DNA of 64,000 nucleotides from positions 124,001 to 188,000 of the forward strand of contig WBMV01008407.1 in assembly GCA_013396655.1 (NCBI GenBank), read 5' to 3'. The notes under the pieces are model-generated. The model did not search any database. It was not told the origin of the DNA and saw nothing but the letters and a program-made list of their open reading frames with translations. Positions 49,701 to 61,615 of the stretch are shown piece by piece; the first letter of the stretch is position 1; each line of letters opens with the position of its first letter. The stretch comes from Campylorhamphus procurvoides. Its lineage: Eukaryota; Chordata; Aves; Passeriformes; Dendrocolaptidae. The position numbers and the translations under genes were made by a program.

Positions 49701-52700
49701 GTCATGTGTTTCTGTTCTTTGTGAGTGAACATTGCAATACAGAGCTCATGTTTTTGGAGATTTTATATTTTGGACAGTTTCTCTGAATTCAACATTAGTG
49801 GCTGTGGAACAGAATTCTTGTAAGCTGAAGTATATATATATTGGGGATTTAATTCTACTGCACCATTATTTCTGTTGGTTTCTGAGATAATTAAGAAAAT
49901 AATAGCTAGTTTGAATAAAGCTTTGTGCCTCCAAACAGAAAACAAGTTTTCACCAATGGGATGTAAAGAGGTGCTTCGCTAGACAGACTGTTTAAGGAAC
50001 TGTTGTTCTTCCATTAAAATGTGTCCATGAGTGGTATTTTCATCTACTGCTGTGAGCTGCTCATCCCTCTGGGTCTGGACATCCCTGCAATGTGTTAATG
50101 TGCTAATGTTAGTCTTCAGAGATTAGATTGTATTGGTACTGTGCCTTTGGTAAGCAAAATAACTCAGTAGGATTAAAAAATTAGAAGTTCATAAATGAAT
50201 TATAAATGAAACTCTAAACAAGCCAAGAATTTTAGTGCATTCCTGTCACTTTGCTTGGAAAAAAATCAGTCTGAAAGAGTTATCTTCAGATAAAATAAAA
50301 AGTGGAAGTGATTTGAAGAGGTTTTTGATGGCACTCCTCAGGAGACCCATTTTATTAGCCTGTCAGAAAAGGTTATGGGATGCCTACTGATGAGGCCCTG
50401 CCAAGAGCAGGCATGGCTGTTGGGAATGCTCCTTTGCAGCAGAAGGGGGTCTAGATCTGCTGTTAATCGAATTTGGTATACAACACTGCTTGCTTTTCTT
50501 GTACCTGTTTTGGTCCATCATACCAAGTGACACAGGTCACCAGTATCACAGTCATGGGAGTAGGATGCCTAGTTTAGATGGTTTCCCAAGTTCCTTTCTA
50601 ATTCTGCTTCCCATGAATATTCCCAGGTCTTACGACTTCTGTGCAAGTGTCATGAGAAGAGTAGTTTAACTGGAGAGAATTAAGGGTGTAGTATGAAATA
50701 CTTAAAAATAAGATGAATGTAGTGCTATATGCAGGGAAGTGGGAGGCAAAAAGGCCTTTTAAGTGAACTTGAGAGAAAAAAGGTTGCAGAATAATAAGTA
50801 AAAAAGTACCTATCAATGGCAGATTTCATTTCTCATCTGTAGTGTGCCTGGCAGGTAGCCTGAGGGACTTGAAAACATGTTGATTGATCTCAAGTGAGCA
50901 AGCAGAATACTCATTTGATAGCCCCAGCTTCAAATATACAGCGGAAGGAATTTATTAGTTTTGAGATGGAAGGTATTGCAGAAAGGTAAGGAACACTTAA
51001 TATGATTTGGCACACAAAAAAAGATTAGTGTTAGATCCAGTAAATTCAAGCTCTCCATGTATGCAGCTGTTATGCAACTCCTATAACCATCATGTAAAAC
51101 CAAAGTTAGGAAATGCATTTTGTGCTAGCTCGTCCTCAGACAACATGAAGAAACCTCCCCACATCTCCACCTGCCCCTTAGGAAAAGGGACACTGAATAT
51201 TTTCAGAAATTATTTTTACAGGGTTTGAGTTTTGAGACTTTGATTTTCATCCAGATAACTTTTCAGGCTGTTGTAGTCCTCTGTTCAACAAGTGAATTCT
51301 TCAGCTGGTGCCTTATATTATGATGTGGGTATTTAGGATAATTATCAGTATTGTTCAAATACTCATGGACATGTATTTTGGGAGCCAGTCCTGTAGGCTT
51401 AAAATCTAAATATTTGTTTGGTAGTGGCATGAAGTACGACTCTGAAAGATTAGAACAGTGTACTGAGTTAATTGTGGGGTGATACCCTGACCCTTGTAAA
51501 TGTTGCTGGTCCTTCAGTGGGAAGGACCTTCTTAAGTACATTGTGAGTGGGAGCCTTCATCAATATAGTGTGTCTTGGTGTAGTTTTTCAACATATTCTT
51601 GATTGTACGTTTAATTTAATTTGGTGGCAATTGAGATTGGAATTTGGAATTGGAATTGAGATTCTTGGTGACGTGGTCTGATATACTAGCTGAACTTTGT
51701 ACAGTGTGTTGTGGTATTAACCTAAAACAATGGAATCTGAAGCATTCTGGGAAATATGTCACTGGCTATGTGCTTGCTTGCAGCTGTAGGTTGGGTAATG
51801 TGTGAAAAGGCTGACAGTCCCAAAAATATGGGGTTTGGCGTTCCTTTGAATAGTGGAACACACAATGCTCAGAAGTGGAGAAATGGCTGACAGTACAAGA
51901 GACATGATAAAGATATGGATCACAAATGATAGCTCACAAAGCATGTTTTCTTAGAAAATCTTGATCAGATGACATGGGAGACTGTCTTGGAAAATATGAG
52001 TGTAAATGTCAAGTTTCACGTAAAAGCTTCTTTCAAAACAACAGTGAAAGCTGCTGTCTCTTCCCTGTTGTAAGAATCAGCTTTGCCCAGGAGAGGTATC
52101 AAAATAGTGCCTCTCTGAAGAGAAATGAGTGACTGTAAGACATTCCTGTTGGAGTCTGGTAGAATGAATAGTAGAAAAAAGCCTGGCTAGTTTAGAAATG
52201 ATGGCATGTCAACAGTTACACATGCAAAATGGGGAGGAGAGAATCATCTGAAACCAGCAGTCGTTGCTGTGCTTGGAATTTCTGATTTGTAGGAGAAAAG
52301 ATGGTCAAGTATGTCAGTAGCTTCCTATCATAAGTAATGTGAAACCATTCTGGTAGCACAGACACTGGGCTTGTGATTTAATGATTAGTTCAGCAAGGTA
52401 CAAACACAAGATTTGTTCCTTTTAGGTACCTTAGTACCTGAAGAAAATAAAAAGTCATAAATTCATAGCTGGGAGAGTTGTTTTCTGGGTTTTTTTAGGT
52501 AGGTTGCCCTTATCTGTTTCAAATACCTCTTTTCATCAGAAAATGGGCAGTGGGAATGTCTGGAAATATTTTTAAATTTAATTTAGGATTTACTATAACT
52601 AATGCAATCTATGAATGAGTTCAAACAATATTCCATTTATTTGCATTGTGTATTTCCAATTTTAAAAGGAATATAATTTTGTAGTTGCTCCGCTTATGCT

Positions 52701-55158
52701 AACTCTACCTGTATCAAATGCCAGAGCTTAATGAAGCATTTAAGGTTTACTCTATTTGACTTTTGAATTAATTCAAACAATTTTTCATGTACTTGCATTT
52801 TATATTTTGTAAAAAGATGGTTTTCAAATACTTACTTGTGTAGGAGTGTAATTTCTCTGTTCTAGTTCAAATACCAGCATTCATGGAATCTCAATGTAAT
52901 TTGTAAAGATCATGCAAGTTCTGACTTATGAAATAATGTTTGAATTCAGTTTTGACAGTGGGAATTTTATTACCATTAATTTTTTTACACAACTTCAGCC
53001 CTTGATGAAGATCCATATCCCTAGGGCCTTCAATTTCCATCTTGGAGAACATTCCTGACACCCTGAATGCCCATTCTGGAACCCTTGCATCCTCCTACAA
53101 CTGTGGAAATAACCTGAAGCAAAAATCCGTGTTGTGAGACACAGAAGTGTAATTGTTGGTGTTCTCATGCACTGCAGTTCTGTAACAGCACCTGTCTTTA
53201 ATCTCAACGTGTTTCTGCAAGCCCCTGATATGTAGGTGCTCCTTGTCCCTTATCAGACCCTGGTCAAGTTTTGATCTACTGCCGTACTGTCAGACCAAAG
53301 GTCCTTCCATCAGCAGGAGAGAAGGGCAGCAAATGCCTGCTTTGCAGATGTTGTTTGTTTTCCACCGAGCAAATATAAAATGTTTCCTCCCCTGCTATAT
53401 TTGCCAGCTACTTGCAAGCAGGTCTTAGGTACTTTAACTAAAAAGTGGTGGAATTTAAAGGAAGAAAACATTATTGCTCTAATATTCATTAATGCTGAAT
53501 ATATTGGCCTCTTCCCATGAGAAATTTGAAATAAAAGCACTCTAAATTGAGGACATAAAATATTTTACCCTTAATTTAACTGTAATTATTGCATTAGGAA
53601 ATGCACTTCTGGGATATTTAGGAAACAGGTCAAGACCTTTCTCTTAGTCAAAATTGACAGGCTGAATTCTGTGTTATTTTATAGTGATGCAAAGCTTTTT
53701 AGCTAGTGAAGCTTTTAAGTTTACTGCTTTGACAGGTGTTAAAGAATACTTTACTCCTTTGCTGTGTACATTTTGTTTTCAATTCTCAGACTTGTCTAAG
53801 TTGTGCAACTGATACAAAGATTATTTTCAGTAACTAAAGCTCCAAGTAGGATAAGTAGTGTTCTAGCAGCAATTGAAATCACTGATGGGTTCACTGAGAG
53901 CTCTCCAGGCAGAAGAGATTTCAGGCTTCTTTCTCCAGAGTTAGAGCCAGACAGAGAGCAAATCTGCTTTGTGATAAATGTGTAACTGAGAAGGAGGGGC
54001 ATTTTTTGTCAGAAAGGATTAGTTTTCACATAATTTATTGCTGTGCTGCATGTGTTTATCGTCCCTCATTTGGTTGCCTTCCCACCGTGGGCTTATCCAA
54101 GTCACCCGAAGTGTATCCTGTGACTTCTTCAGGAGTCTGTGAAAAGTTAGAGAACATGCATTCAGCCCACATTTCCAATGCCTTCCTGCCTGCTGACTAA
54201 ATGAAATTTCTTTGTCTCCAAAGAATGAATCAGCCTGTTGAAGTTCGCCATCTCTCCTTCCTTGAGAAAGGGAGAAGGGGAAGAGCAGTGGGTGTGGCTG
54301 ACTGGAATGAGTCACCTCGAAGGGTTAAGCGGCTCAGGAAAGTGGACAGACTGCTCATATTTGAGGATTTAGTTGGGTTTAGGTACAGAGGTTTAAGTAA
54401 AATGCATCCCACTCTGTAGCAGAGGACAGAGTTTTCACAGGGGCTGAGAGATTTTGTTTCTAGTTTTATTTCCAAGGGACAAGGGAACAGGAGGCCATAA
54501 TTAAAGGAAAAGGAAAGTGCTTATGGAAGTCCACCTGGCATTACACGCTTTGTCTCTATGTTTGTTTTCAGTCTTGTTTTCCTAAGAACCCAAAGTGTAT
54601 CTGGTTACCTTGTTTCTTCAGTTCTTCCTCATAAAATCTTGAAGCTTTTTGCTGAACTTCAGCCACAACTGAGAGGGAAGAACATTCAAAGCTATTAAAG
54701 ACTTAGAAACTTTGGTTAAAGCAATTGCTGGATACTGAAGATGCCCCAAATCAATTTCTGCACTGTAGCAAAGGTTGCTGTTAAAACTAAAGGCTGTTGG
54801 ATCCTGCTCAGCGTGCCGTGAACCACTGGCCGGTTATGTGTAAGCTTCCCTGTCAATGCCCAGCTGCAGCACCTATTGTCCAGTCTTTACTTATCCCAGT
54901 TTTGGAATTTTTTTCTTTATGAAGATCAGTACATAGAAGACATAATGTAACTGCCATTTGTTCTCTGCCCTATGGTGGTGTTCGATTTTTTGAGGGTTTT
55001 TTTGGGTTTCTTTCAGTTTTGTCTTGATCTTGTTTAAAGATGTAGAACTACTGGTTCAGAGATTCCACCTATATGCCAACATACACGTGTAAGACACCAT
55101 TTTCAGTGTTTTTCTGTGTTTGTAGAACTTTAGTTGTATTTTCTGAATTTGTTTTTAG
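46795..55158 (+). other. ERP44: ERP44 intron 4
   Basis: An 8.4-kb phase-1 intron, the second largest ERP44 intron in the window. It is AT-rich with G/T-rich runs near 48.3 kb and 49.6 kb. I find no confidently recognisable transposable element or exon. Several open frames of 60-103 codons have no recognisable homology. Confidence 0.9.
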
Positions 55159-55343
55159 CGGATATAGCTCAGAGATACAGGATAAGCAAATACCCGACTC
55201 TGAAACTCTTCCGGAATGGCATGATGATGAAGAGGGAATACAGAGGCCAGAGATCTGTGACAGCAATAGCAGATTACATCAGGCAGCAGAAGAGTAACCC
55301 TATTCGGGAGGTCCAGGATTTGGAAGAAATTAGTTCTCTTGAT
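55159..55343 (+). CDS. ERP44: ERP44 coding exon 5: end of a domain
   Basis: 185 bp (two bases plus 61 codons) between GTTTTTAG and GAT|GTAAGT. It encodes DIAQRYRISKYPTLKLFRNG, MMMKREYRGQRSV and the helix ADYIRQQKSNP, matching human residues 97-157. The Tyr-Pro-Thr after the helix is the conserved cis-Pro loop of the thioredoxin fold, which packs against the active site. The Ser codon is split T|CG with exon 4. The exon ends in phase 0. Confidence 0.98.
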
Positions 55344-55788
55344 GTAAGTATTTCAATTTTATTCCTTCTATTTATTTTTTTTTAATGTTGAACTGGTGGA
55401 ACATAATGTATTTTAAAGTACATATTTGCCTTTTTTCATTCAGAAATATTCAGTACTTTTTTTTTTTTTAAACTGAGGGGAAAACTGGATCACTTGCAGC
55501 GTTACAAATTATTCCAACATGATCACTTCCACATTCACTCGATGACCAAATTATTTATTTTGCTTTTAATAATTTGAAAAGAATGATATGTTGTATTTGA
55601 CAAGATACTTTTTCTCACTGAAAAAATACTCACAAGGATGTTTCTGAATATTGAAAAGGCAGAAAAGAAATAATTTCTGCATTTAATGACTGCTGAATGA
55701 ATGACATCTCTGTATTTAATATCCATAGGGAGTAATGATAGTTGTTGATAACTTGATGCAAGTCATAATTCTGCCTTTGTCTTTACAG
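55344..55788 (+). other. ERP44: ERP44 intron 5
   Basis: A short phase-0 intron of 445 bp, GTAAGT to TTTACAG. It contains a 13-T run near 55459-55470 and nothing else that I recognise. Confidence 0.9.
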
Positions 55789-55904
55789 CGCAGCAGAAGA
55801 AATATCATTGGGTACTTTGAGCAAAAGGACTCAGACAATTACAGAACCTTTGAAAGAGTAGCGAATATTTTGCATGATGATTGTGTGTTCCTGTCTGCCT
55901 TTGG
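55789..55904 (+). CDS. ERP44: ERP44 coding exon 6: start of b domain
   Basis: 116 bp (38 codons plus GG) between TTTACAG and GG|GTAAGT. It encodes RSRRNIIGYFEQKDSDNYRT, FERVANILHDDC and VFLSAF, matching human residues 158-195. The redox-inactive b domain begins here. The cysteine in HDDC (human precursor Cys189, mature Cys160) is conserved; in the human protein it pairs with the cysteine found in exon 8 here. The Gly codon is split with exon 7. Confidence 0.97.
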
Positions 55905-58900
55905 GTAAGTTTTAAAACTTGTTGATTCTGTAAATTCTGTTAATGAGTTGTATATAATTGAATTGAATAGACTTCTTTAATACTTTTAGTGTGGCATAAC
56001 TGAAGACACTAGACCTTAAGAGACATACACTGAGAGGATAGGAGGAGGAATACTCTTCCTAGCCTTAATGTTTGCTGTGAAATTCAACTCTTATTTTTTG
56101 CTTCCTTTTTCTTTTTTTTCCAGTCTGTCAGTATAGTTTAAATGTAATTGAGGAGGTTTGGGGGAAGGTGAAGGTGAAAGATATTTGTGTCCCAAAAATC
56201 TGCTTTTGTAGGGGGAGAGGAGAACAAGTAGGGAAAAGCTTGAAAATGTGTTGGGGAAAAAATCCATTAGCTTTGCTGACTGAGTAACTTTTTTGGCAAC
56301 CTCTTAGATTTTTATTTTTTTTTCTTTAAGATAGGACCATTTTTGAAGGGGTTTTGTTCGCTTTTTTTTTTTTTGGTAGGGTTTTGTTTTCTGGGGTTTA
56401 TTTTTCTTTGGTTGTTTTTTATCTCCTGTAAAGGATGTAGTTGCTTGTTCATTTGCTCTTGATGTTTGGGTAGCGGAGCTTGTTCTAAAATGCCTAATTT
56501 CTGTGCCTGGGTCTATGTCACTGGTCAATGCAACAGTTTAGAAAGGCAATTGCATTGGTGAGATACAGTGTAAGCCTAGAAGAAAACCTACAGAAATTCA
56601 AATTTCTCCTTGTTATAGAGATTTATAATGATATTTTAAAAGATACTTACTAGAAGAAGAACGACAACAAATTGGCACTGAGTGATTTGCTTTATAAGTA
56701 GCATAATACAATGACATTATAGATTCTTTCTGCAGTGTTTAATGTGCCACCACCACTTGCCAGTTTGAAGTGATTGGGCATTAACATTTGCTCACAGTTG
56801 CAAGATCAGGAATTTGCATGGGTTAAGCTAGCTTTTATACTGCTTAGAGTTGCCTTGAGTTTTTTGAGTTGGATGTAGGGAAGAATAGCAGAGAAACTGA
56901 GAAGATGTATCGAGGGAGAAGAGGTTTCATCTGTTTGAACAAAATCTGTTGTTAGTCACTGATGCCTCTTCTAATGTCTCCAGAAAATGGTTTTGGGTTT
57001 TTTCCTTTTATTCAGTTCCTGATTAGGTAATGATATGACTGTGTAAACAGGTAAATCTGTGGTCTGTAGGTCTGTCAGTCTTATCCCCAAAGAGTGGACA
57101 CTATCTTGAGTGTTTTCTAATGAGTGCATCCATGCTTTTTCTCAGGACAGCCAGTCTGAGTTGTTACTAGAATTTTAAGTTATTTTTTGCCCCCCTCATA
57201 TGACTTTTTAGTCTTTTCAGAAATACCTTTAAACATGATTAGTAGAGATAGCAATACTTTTAAGATTCTCTCTCCTGTTGTTTGAGTCTGTTTGTCTTTG
57301 GTTTTCTATTTGTCAATTTCATATAATAAGAAATAGTTTCTACCACTCATTTGGTTGTTGGGTACTGTTCTTGAAGTAGTTACTATAGGGGTTTTATTTT
57401 AAATTTTTTTGTTCAGATATAAGCAATAGTCAGACATAATGGAATGGATCAGAATTTGATTATCTGTAACCTGCCCATGTAACTACAGATTGCTCAGCAG
57501 GCTTGTTGTTATTCTTACCTCCAGACTCCCATTCCCTTTCTAGCCTGGAGCTGCTAGTGTTTTAAAGTGCAGCCTCCCCTACAACAACCTTGGGAACTAA
57601 ATGTTTTCATCCCTGAATGGCCGTGGCTCTTAAGCTTCCTAAAAAGATTATATGTGAAAAGACTTCCAAGGGAGATAGTGGCTACATATCAGTGTTTTCT
57701 TTTCAAATTATATGTAGCAAAATGCTTCACAGGAAGCTGGCATTGATCAGACTCTTCTGACTGAGCATCCTAACAGCCCCTGGGAGGTATTTTTTGGGTC
57801 TGCTGTGGACATAGTTCAACTGCGACATGGCTTGGAAGGTATATGGTAACGTGAGCAGTCATGTTCAGATTTCTAGTAAGCTAAAATAAAACAATTTGAC
57901 AGGAAAAAAAAAACAAATGTAACTTTTCTGATTTCTGTCAAGGCAGAACTGTCCTGCTGTGCCAAAATTGCTCTGGTTTTAGATAGTTATCATAGCTTAT
58001 TTTTAAACTGTTTTAATAGTACTTCGTTGCAGATCATCTTGATTCTTGAATCAACTGATCCTTACAGTTCTGTATAGATACAAGGTGACCATAGAACAAG
58101 ATTAATGAAAGACGAGTTGTAGGCAGAAGGAGATAGCTGAAGAATCTGATGAAGAGATGATTAGATTAGATAGATTTTAGAAGCAGAACTAGAGAGGGAT
58201 GAATCTGAAATGTTTGTGAAAGTGGAAGAGAATGTCCAACACAAAAAAAAAAGGCAAAAAATACTTTTATCTTAAAAAGCTATGATGAACTGTAAGTAGT
58301 TCATGAAAGAGGGGAATGAATCTAGGAACTGTTTTAATTTTGTGTTAGCAAGTAAATGCAGCAGAGGAGAGTGGGGACATTGTGTGGTTCCAAGAAGTTC
58401 ACTTTCTACATTACTGCCCAAAGAAGAGACAAAATGCAAACAGAAGTGTTTCCATTTTAGTAGCTGTTTTAAAAAGGTCTATCTTCAGGCATTTGGGATT
58501 TTCACATCATCTCCCCACTTTATTTGAGTTATCTGAAAAAAATCAGTTGCAACTGCATCTACTGAAGTGGAACACAGAAGGGGACATTTTGGGTTCTACC
58601 ACAGGGTTACCCTAGAGCATATATTTCATTAGAGATTATCATCAGTTTAGCAAGCAGTGATTGGGCAGGTGGCTTCTATGTCTTCCCTTTCTTCTTACTC
58701 AGTGAAGGCTTATTTGGGATGCGAGCAGTTTATGTCAGTGACGATGGTCACTAGGAAGCCTAGTTCCCCATTATGGGGGAGTCCTGTCTGGAATATAAAA
58801 ATGCATTTTAAAATACACATCTCTAAACTGATGCAAATACTGATAGGTGTAACATACTATGCAAGGCATCCTTTGTATGTGACAAGAAAAGGATAATCAG

Positions 58901-60098
58901 ATCAAATGAAGAAAATAAAACATAGGTGCTTCGAGTTAAGCCTTATGTCACTCTAGGTTGTTTGGACCCCTGCAAGGTTTAGCTAATGTTGCAGTGAGAT
59001 AAATTGAGATATTTTGACTTTTTCTTAATCAGTCTTCACCAATGTTTATATTGCATCTAGAGGAGAGGTAACTGGAGAATGTAGAACACTTACCTGATGT
59101 TTTCCAAAGGCTGACATGCTTTCTTTTTAGCCTATGCTAAAGGGAAAAGAAATAGGTACTTTTTCTCTTTTGTGGTGTATGCAGCTAGTCAGTTTTATTT
59201 TGCCAGCCTGAGTTACCTTGGAACAGCAAGGCATGGAAGAGAAGAGAGAGTAGACCTCTTTACATATCTAAAGGTTATTAAAGGGTTTATTTTTGTTGGG
59301 GGCTTTCTTTCCTTTTATTTTTCTGTCTCCTCCCTTGGATGCATAGCTGTCACAACTTGCTTGATTAAGAGATGATAGTTTTGGGGCACAAGCTAGCAGC
59401 TTTCAGAGCACTCTGCTGTGACTGGCATTAAGGAACCACAAAATATTCCCGAGGCAAGACAGGAACTTACTTAGGTGACACAGTAGGCTGAATACCAAGG
59501 AGAAACTGCAAATCTTCTGGGTACACATATACTATATCATCAGAAACTGCAGGCTGTGTCTGCTCTCTAGATCTGTTTGGAGGGTGAAGTGGGCAGTGTG
59601 GGCTTACTTGCTGTCCATTTTCTCATTGCTTGTGCTCATAGAACACCTCAAAGCCCTTCTTTATCGGGGTAGATAAGATGTAAATTCTTAGTGTAAACAG
59701 TGGAACAGGAAGAGTAAATGCAAACAAGGATCCACTTTTCTCTCCTTTCCTTCCTTAAGGTATTTTTTTTTAATTCCCTTCTTTAATTTTTCTGACAGTC
59801 TCTTATCCAAAATTGTAGTGGCATTGATCACTTGCACTTCGATGCCTATAGTCCACGCTTCTGATCTTAGGGATCCATCTTGGTGATTCCCTTAATGCCC
59901 TCTTATCTAGCTCGGCCGAGTTTCTGTGGAGTCACTTTACAGTTTGCTTTAAAAATGAAGGGGTTTAATTCTCAAATTGTGAAGTAGGGGGGGAAAAAAA
60001 GAGGTAAAGAAAGGATAGCAAACTAAAATAAGATTTTTGGTACCACAGTTATTTTATTTGTCTCTTCCAAGACATGCTTACTGGTTGGTTTGTTGTAG
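55905..60098 (+). other. ERP44: ERP44 intron 6
   Basis: A 4.2-kb phase-2 intron, GTAAGT to TTGTAG. It has T/G-rich stretches near 56.33-56.41 kb. I see no recognisable exon or transposable element. Confidence 0.9.
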
Positions 60099-60156
60099 GG
60101 CTATTTCAAAAGCAGAGAGATTTAGCGGAGACAATGTAATCTACAAGCCACCAGGG
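60099..60156 (+). CDS. ERP44: ERP44 coding exon 7 (58 bp): b domain
   Basis: A short exon of one base plus 19 codons between TTGTAG and GGG|GTAAGT. It encodes AISKAERFSGDNVIYKPPG, matching human DVSKPERYSGDNIIYKPPG (197-215) without gaps. SGDN and YKPPG are the strongest anchors. It ends in phase 0. Confidence 0.96.
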
Positions 60157-61498
60157 GTAAGTGTAACTATGTATTTTATTCTGATTATTGTTGTTTTATT
60201 TGATTATGAACAAATGGAGACTGTTTATATCATTCAGTATGTTACTGCATCTCAAATTTTATTTCGTTGCTAAATAGTGAGAGAAATAGTATCATAGGAA
60301 CTAGTGTTTGAGTCAGTGAAAAAGACCTCCATCTTGTGTGCTGCCAGTTAATGCACAAAACCTGAATCTGTCATTTGAAATGTCCATGTTCAGAATTAAT
60401 TGTTTTTTCTGAGAAAGACAGTCAACACATCATGTGTATGACATAGTGTGTTCTCTTAAAAATCTTAAAAACTCTTAAAAATCTGTGAAGCTGGTGCACT
60501 TCAGTTGTCCAAAGCAAGTGACAATAACTATCTATTTTTCTGTCACTTGCTTGTCTTGTGTGCCTCAGTCCATCCGGGTTAAGAGCTTTTCTCTGAATTA
60601 AAAAAAAAATATAAAATTAACTACATGTTAGCAAACTCTCATAATCATTGTTTCACTTGAGGAAAAATTTAGTACAGAAGAAAATCTGTAAAAATTGCTT
60701 TTTAGAGACATACTATCTAAAAATCTGCTCATTTTGCAAATTTACTGTATGAAAAGAGTGAGTTACAAAAGAGGAAATAGATGGAAAAAGACCTCAGGGG
60801 TAGGGGAGTTTCAAACCTTTTTTTCTCTTTTTTTTTTTTTTTTCAACAACAGAATTTATTAGGTTACCTACTTTATATGGCGTTTCTGAATTAAGGTGTG
60901 TTTAATCATGGCCACAGCTTGCAAAGTCATGCTTCACTTCATGTTAACCAAAGTTGTAATTAAATTAAAGGATGCCAGCACTGAATTATAAGTTAAAACT
61001 ACTGGCAAATAAAGGAAAACTATTATTTATTCATATCTCTTTGGCAAAGCAAATGTAAAATACCAATTTCAAGTCCTGTAGGACGTTAGAAGGGGTTTTT
61101 GGTGAGTCTTTGTAACTATCAGCATGAAGCAGCTTACTGTCTGCATTTAGTTTGTACCTGAATGGGGTTTTTGGGTCTGGAGATACTATTTCTCAACCTA
61201 GCAGAAGTCTGAGTAGCCTTTATTTGAAGCAACCCCAGTCTGGAAACAAAGTATCTCTTCAATTCTTTATAACTTCTCTTAAAAAGTGGCATTGACTGTA
61301 TGCATTATAATATCTAATATTTATTTTCCATTTGTACTTTAATCACAGAGTTAATAGAAATCTTGCATGCACAAGGGTATATTGGTATAAGATTTATTTT
61401 CAGTATTTATATGAGTATTGTTATTTTATATTGAGTAGGTAACCTCTGTAGATAGCAGTGTTATTGTTTTTCATCTGGTGTGTTTTTCTTTTCAACAG
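60157..61498 (+). other. ERP44: ERP44 intron 7
   Basis: A 1.3-kb phase-0 intron, GTAAGT to TCAACAG. It contains a T-rich tract at 60818-60843 that ends in an AG-like cryptic acceptor; no exon I recognise follows. Confidence 0.9.
60818..60843. repeat. T-rich tract
   Basis: T runs broken by CTC, in ERP44 intron 7. It resembles a polypyrimidine tract but leads to no recognisable exon. Confidence 0.65.
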
Positions 61499-61615
61499 GA
61501 AAGTGCTCCAGATATGGTGTATTTAGGCTCACTAACCAATTTTGATTTGATTTATGCATGGACACAAGATAAATGTGTACCACTAGTTAGAGAAATTACA
61601 TTTGAAAATGGGGAG
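61499..61615 (+). CDS. ERP44: ERP44 coding exon 8: end of b domain
   Basis: 117 bp, exactly 39 codons, between TCAACAG and GAG|GTAAGA. It encodes ESAPDMVYLGSLTNFDLIYA, WTQDKCVPL and VREITFENGE, matching human residues 216-254. The cysteine in QDKC (precursor 241, mature 212) is the partner of Cys189. With this exon the window covers 235 codons of ERP44. The remaining b' domain, regulatory C-terminal tail and RDEL retrieval signal are encoded off the right edge. Confidence 0.97.

Noticed and set aside
54200..54420. Open, slightly GC-richer stretch with a TGAGTCA motif as an alternative ERP44 exon or enhancer
   Set aside because: A single AP-1-like heptamer is common by chance, and the frame does not resemble ERp44.
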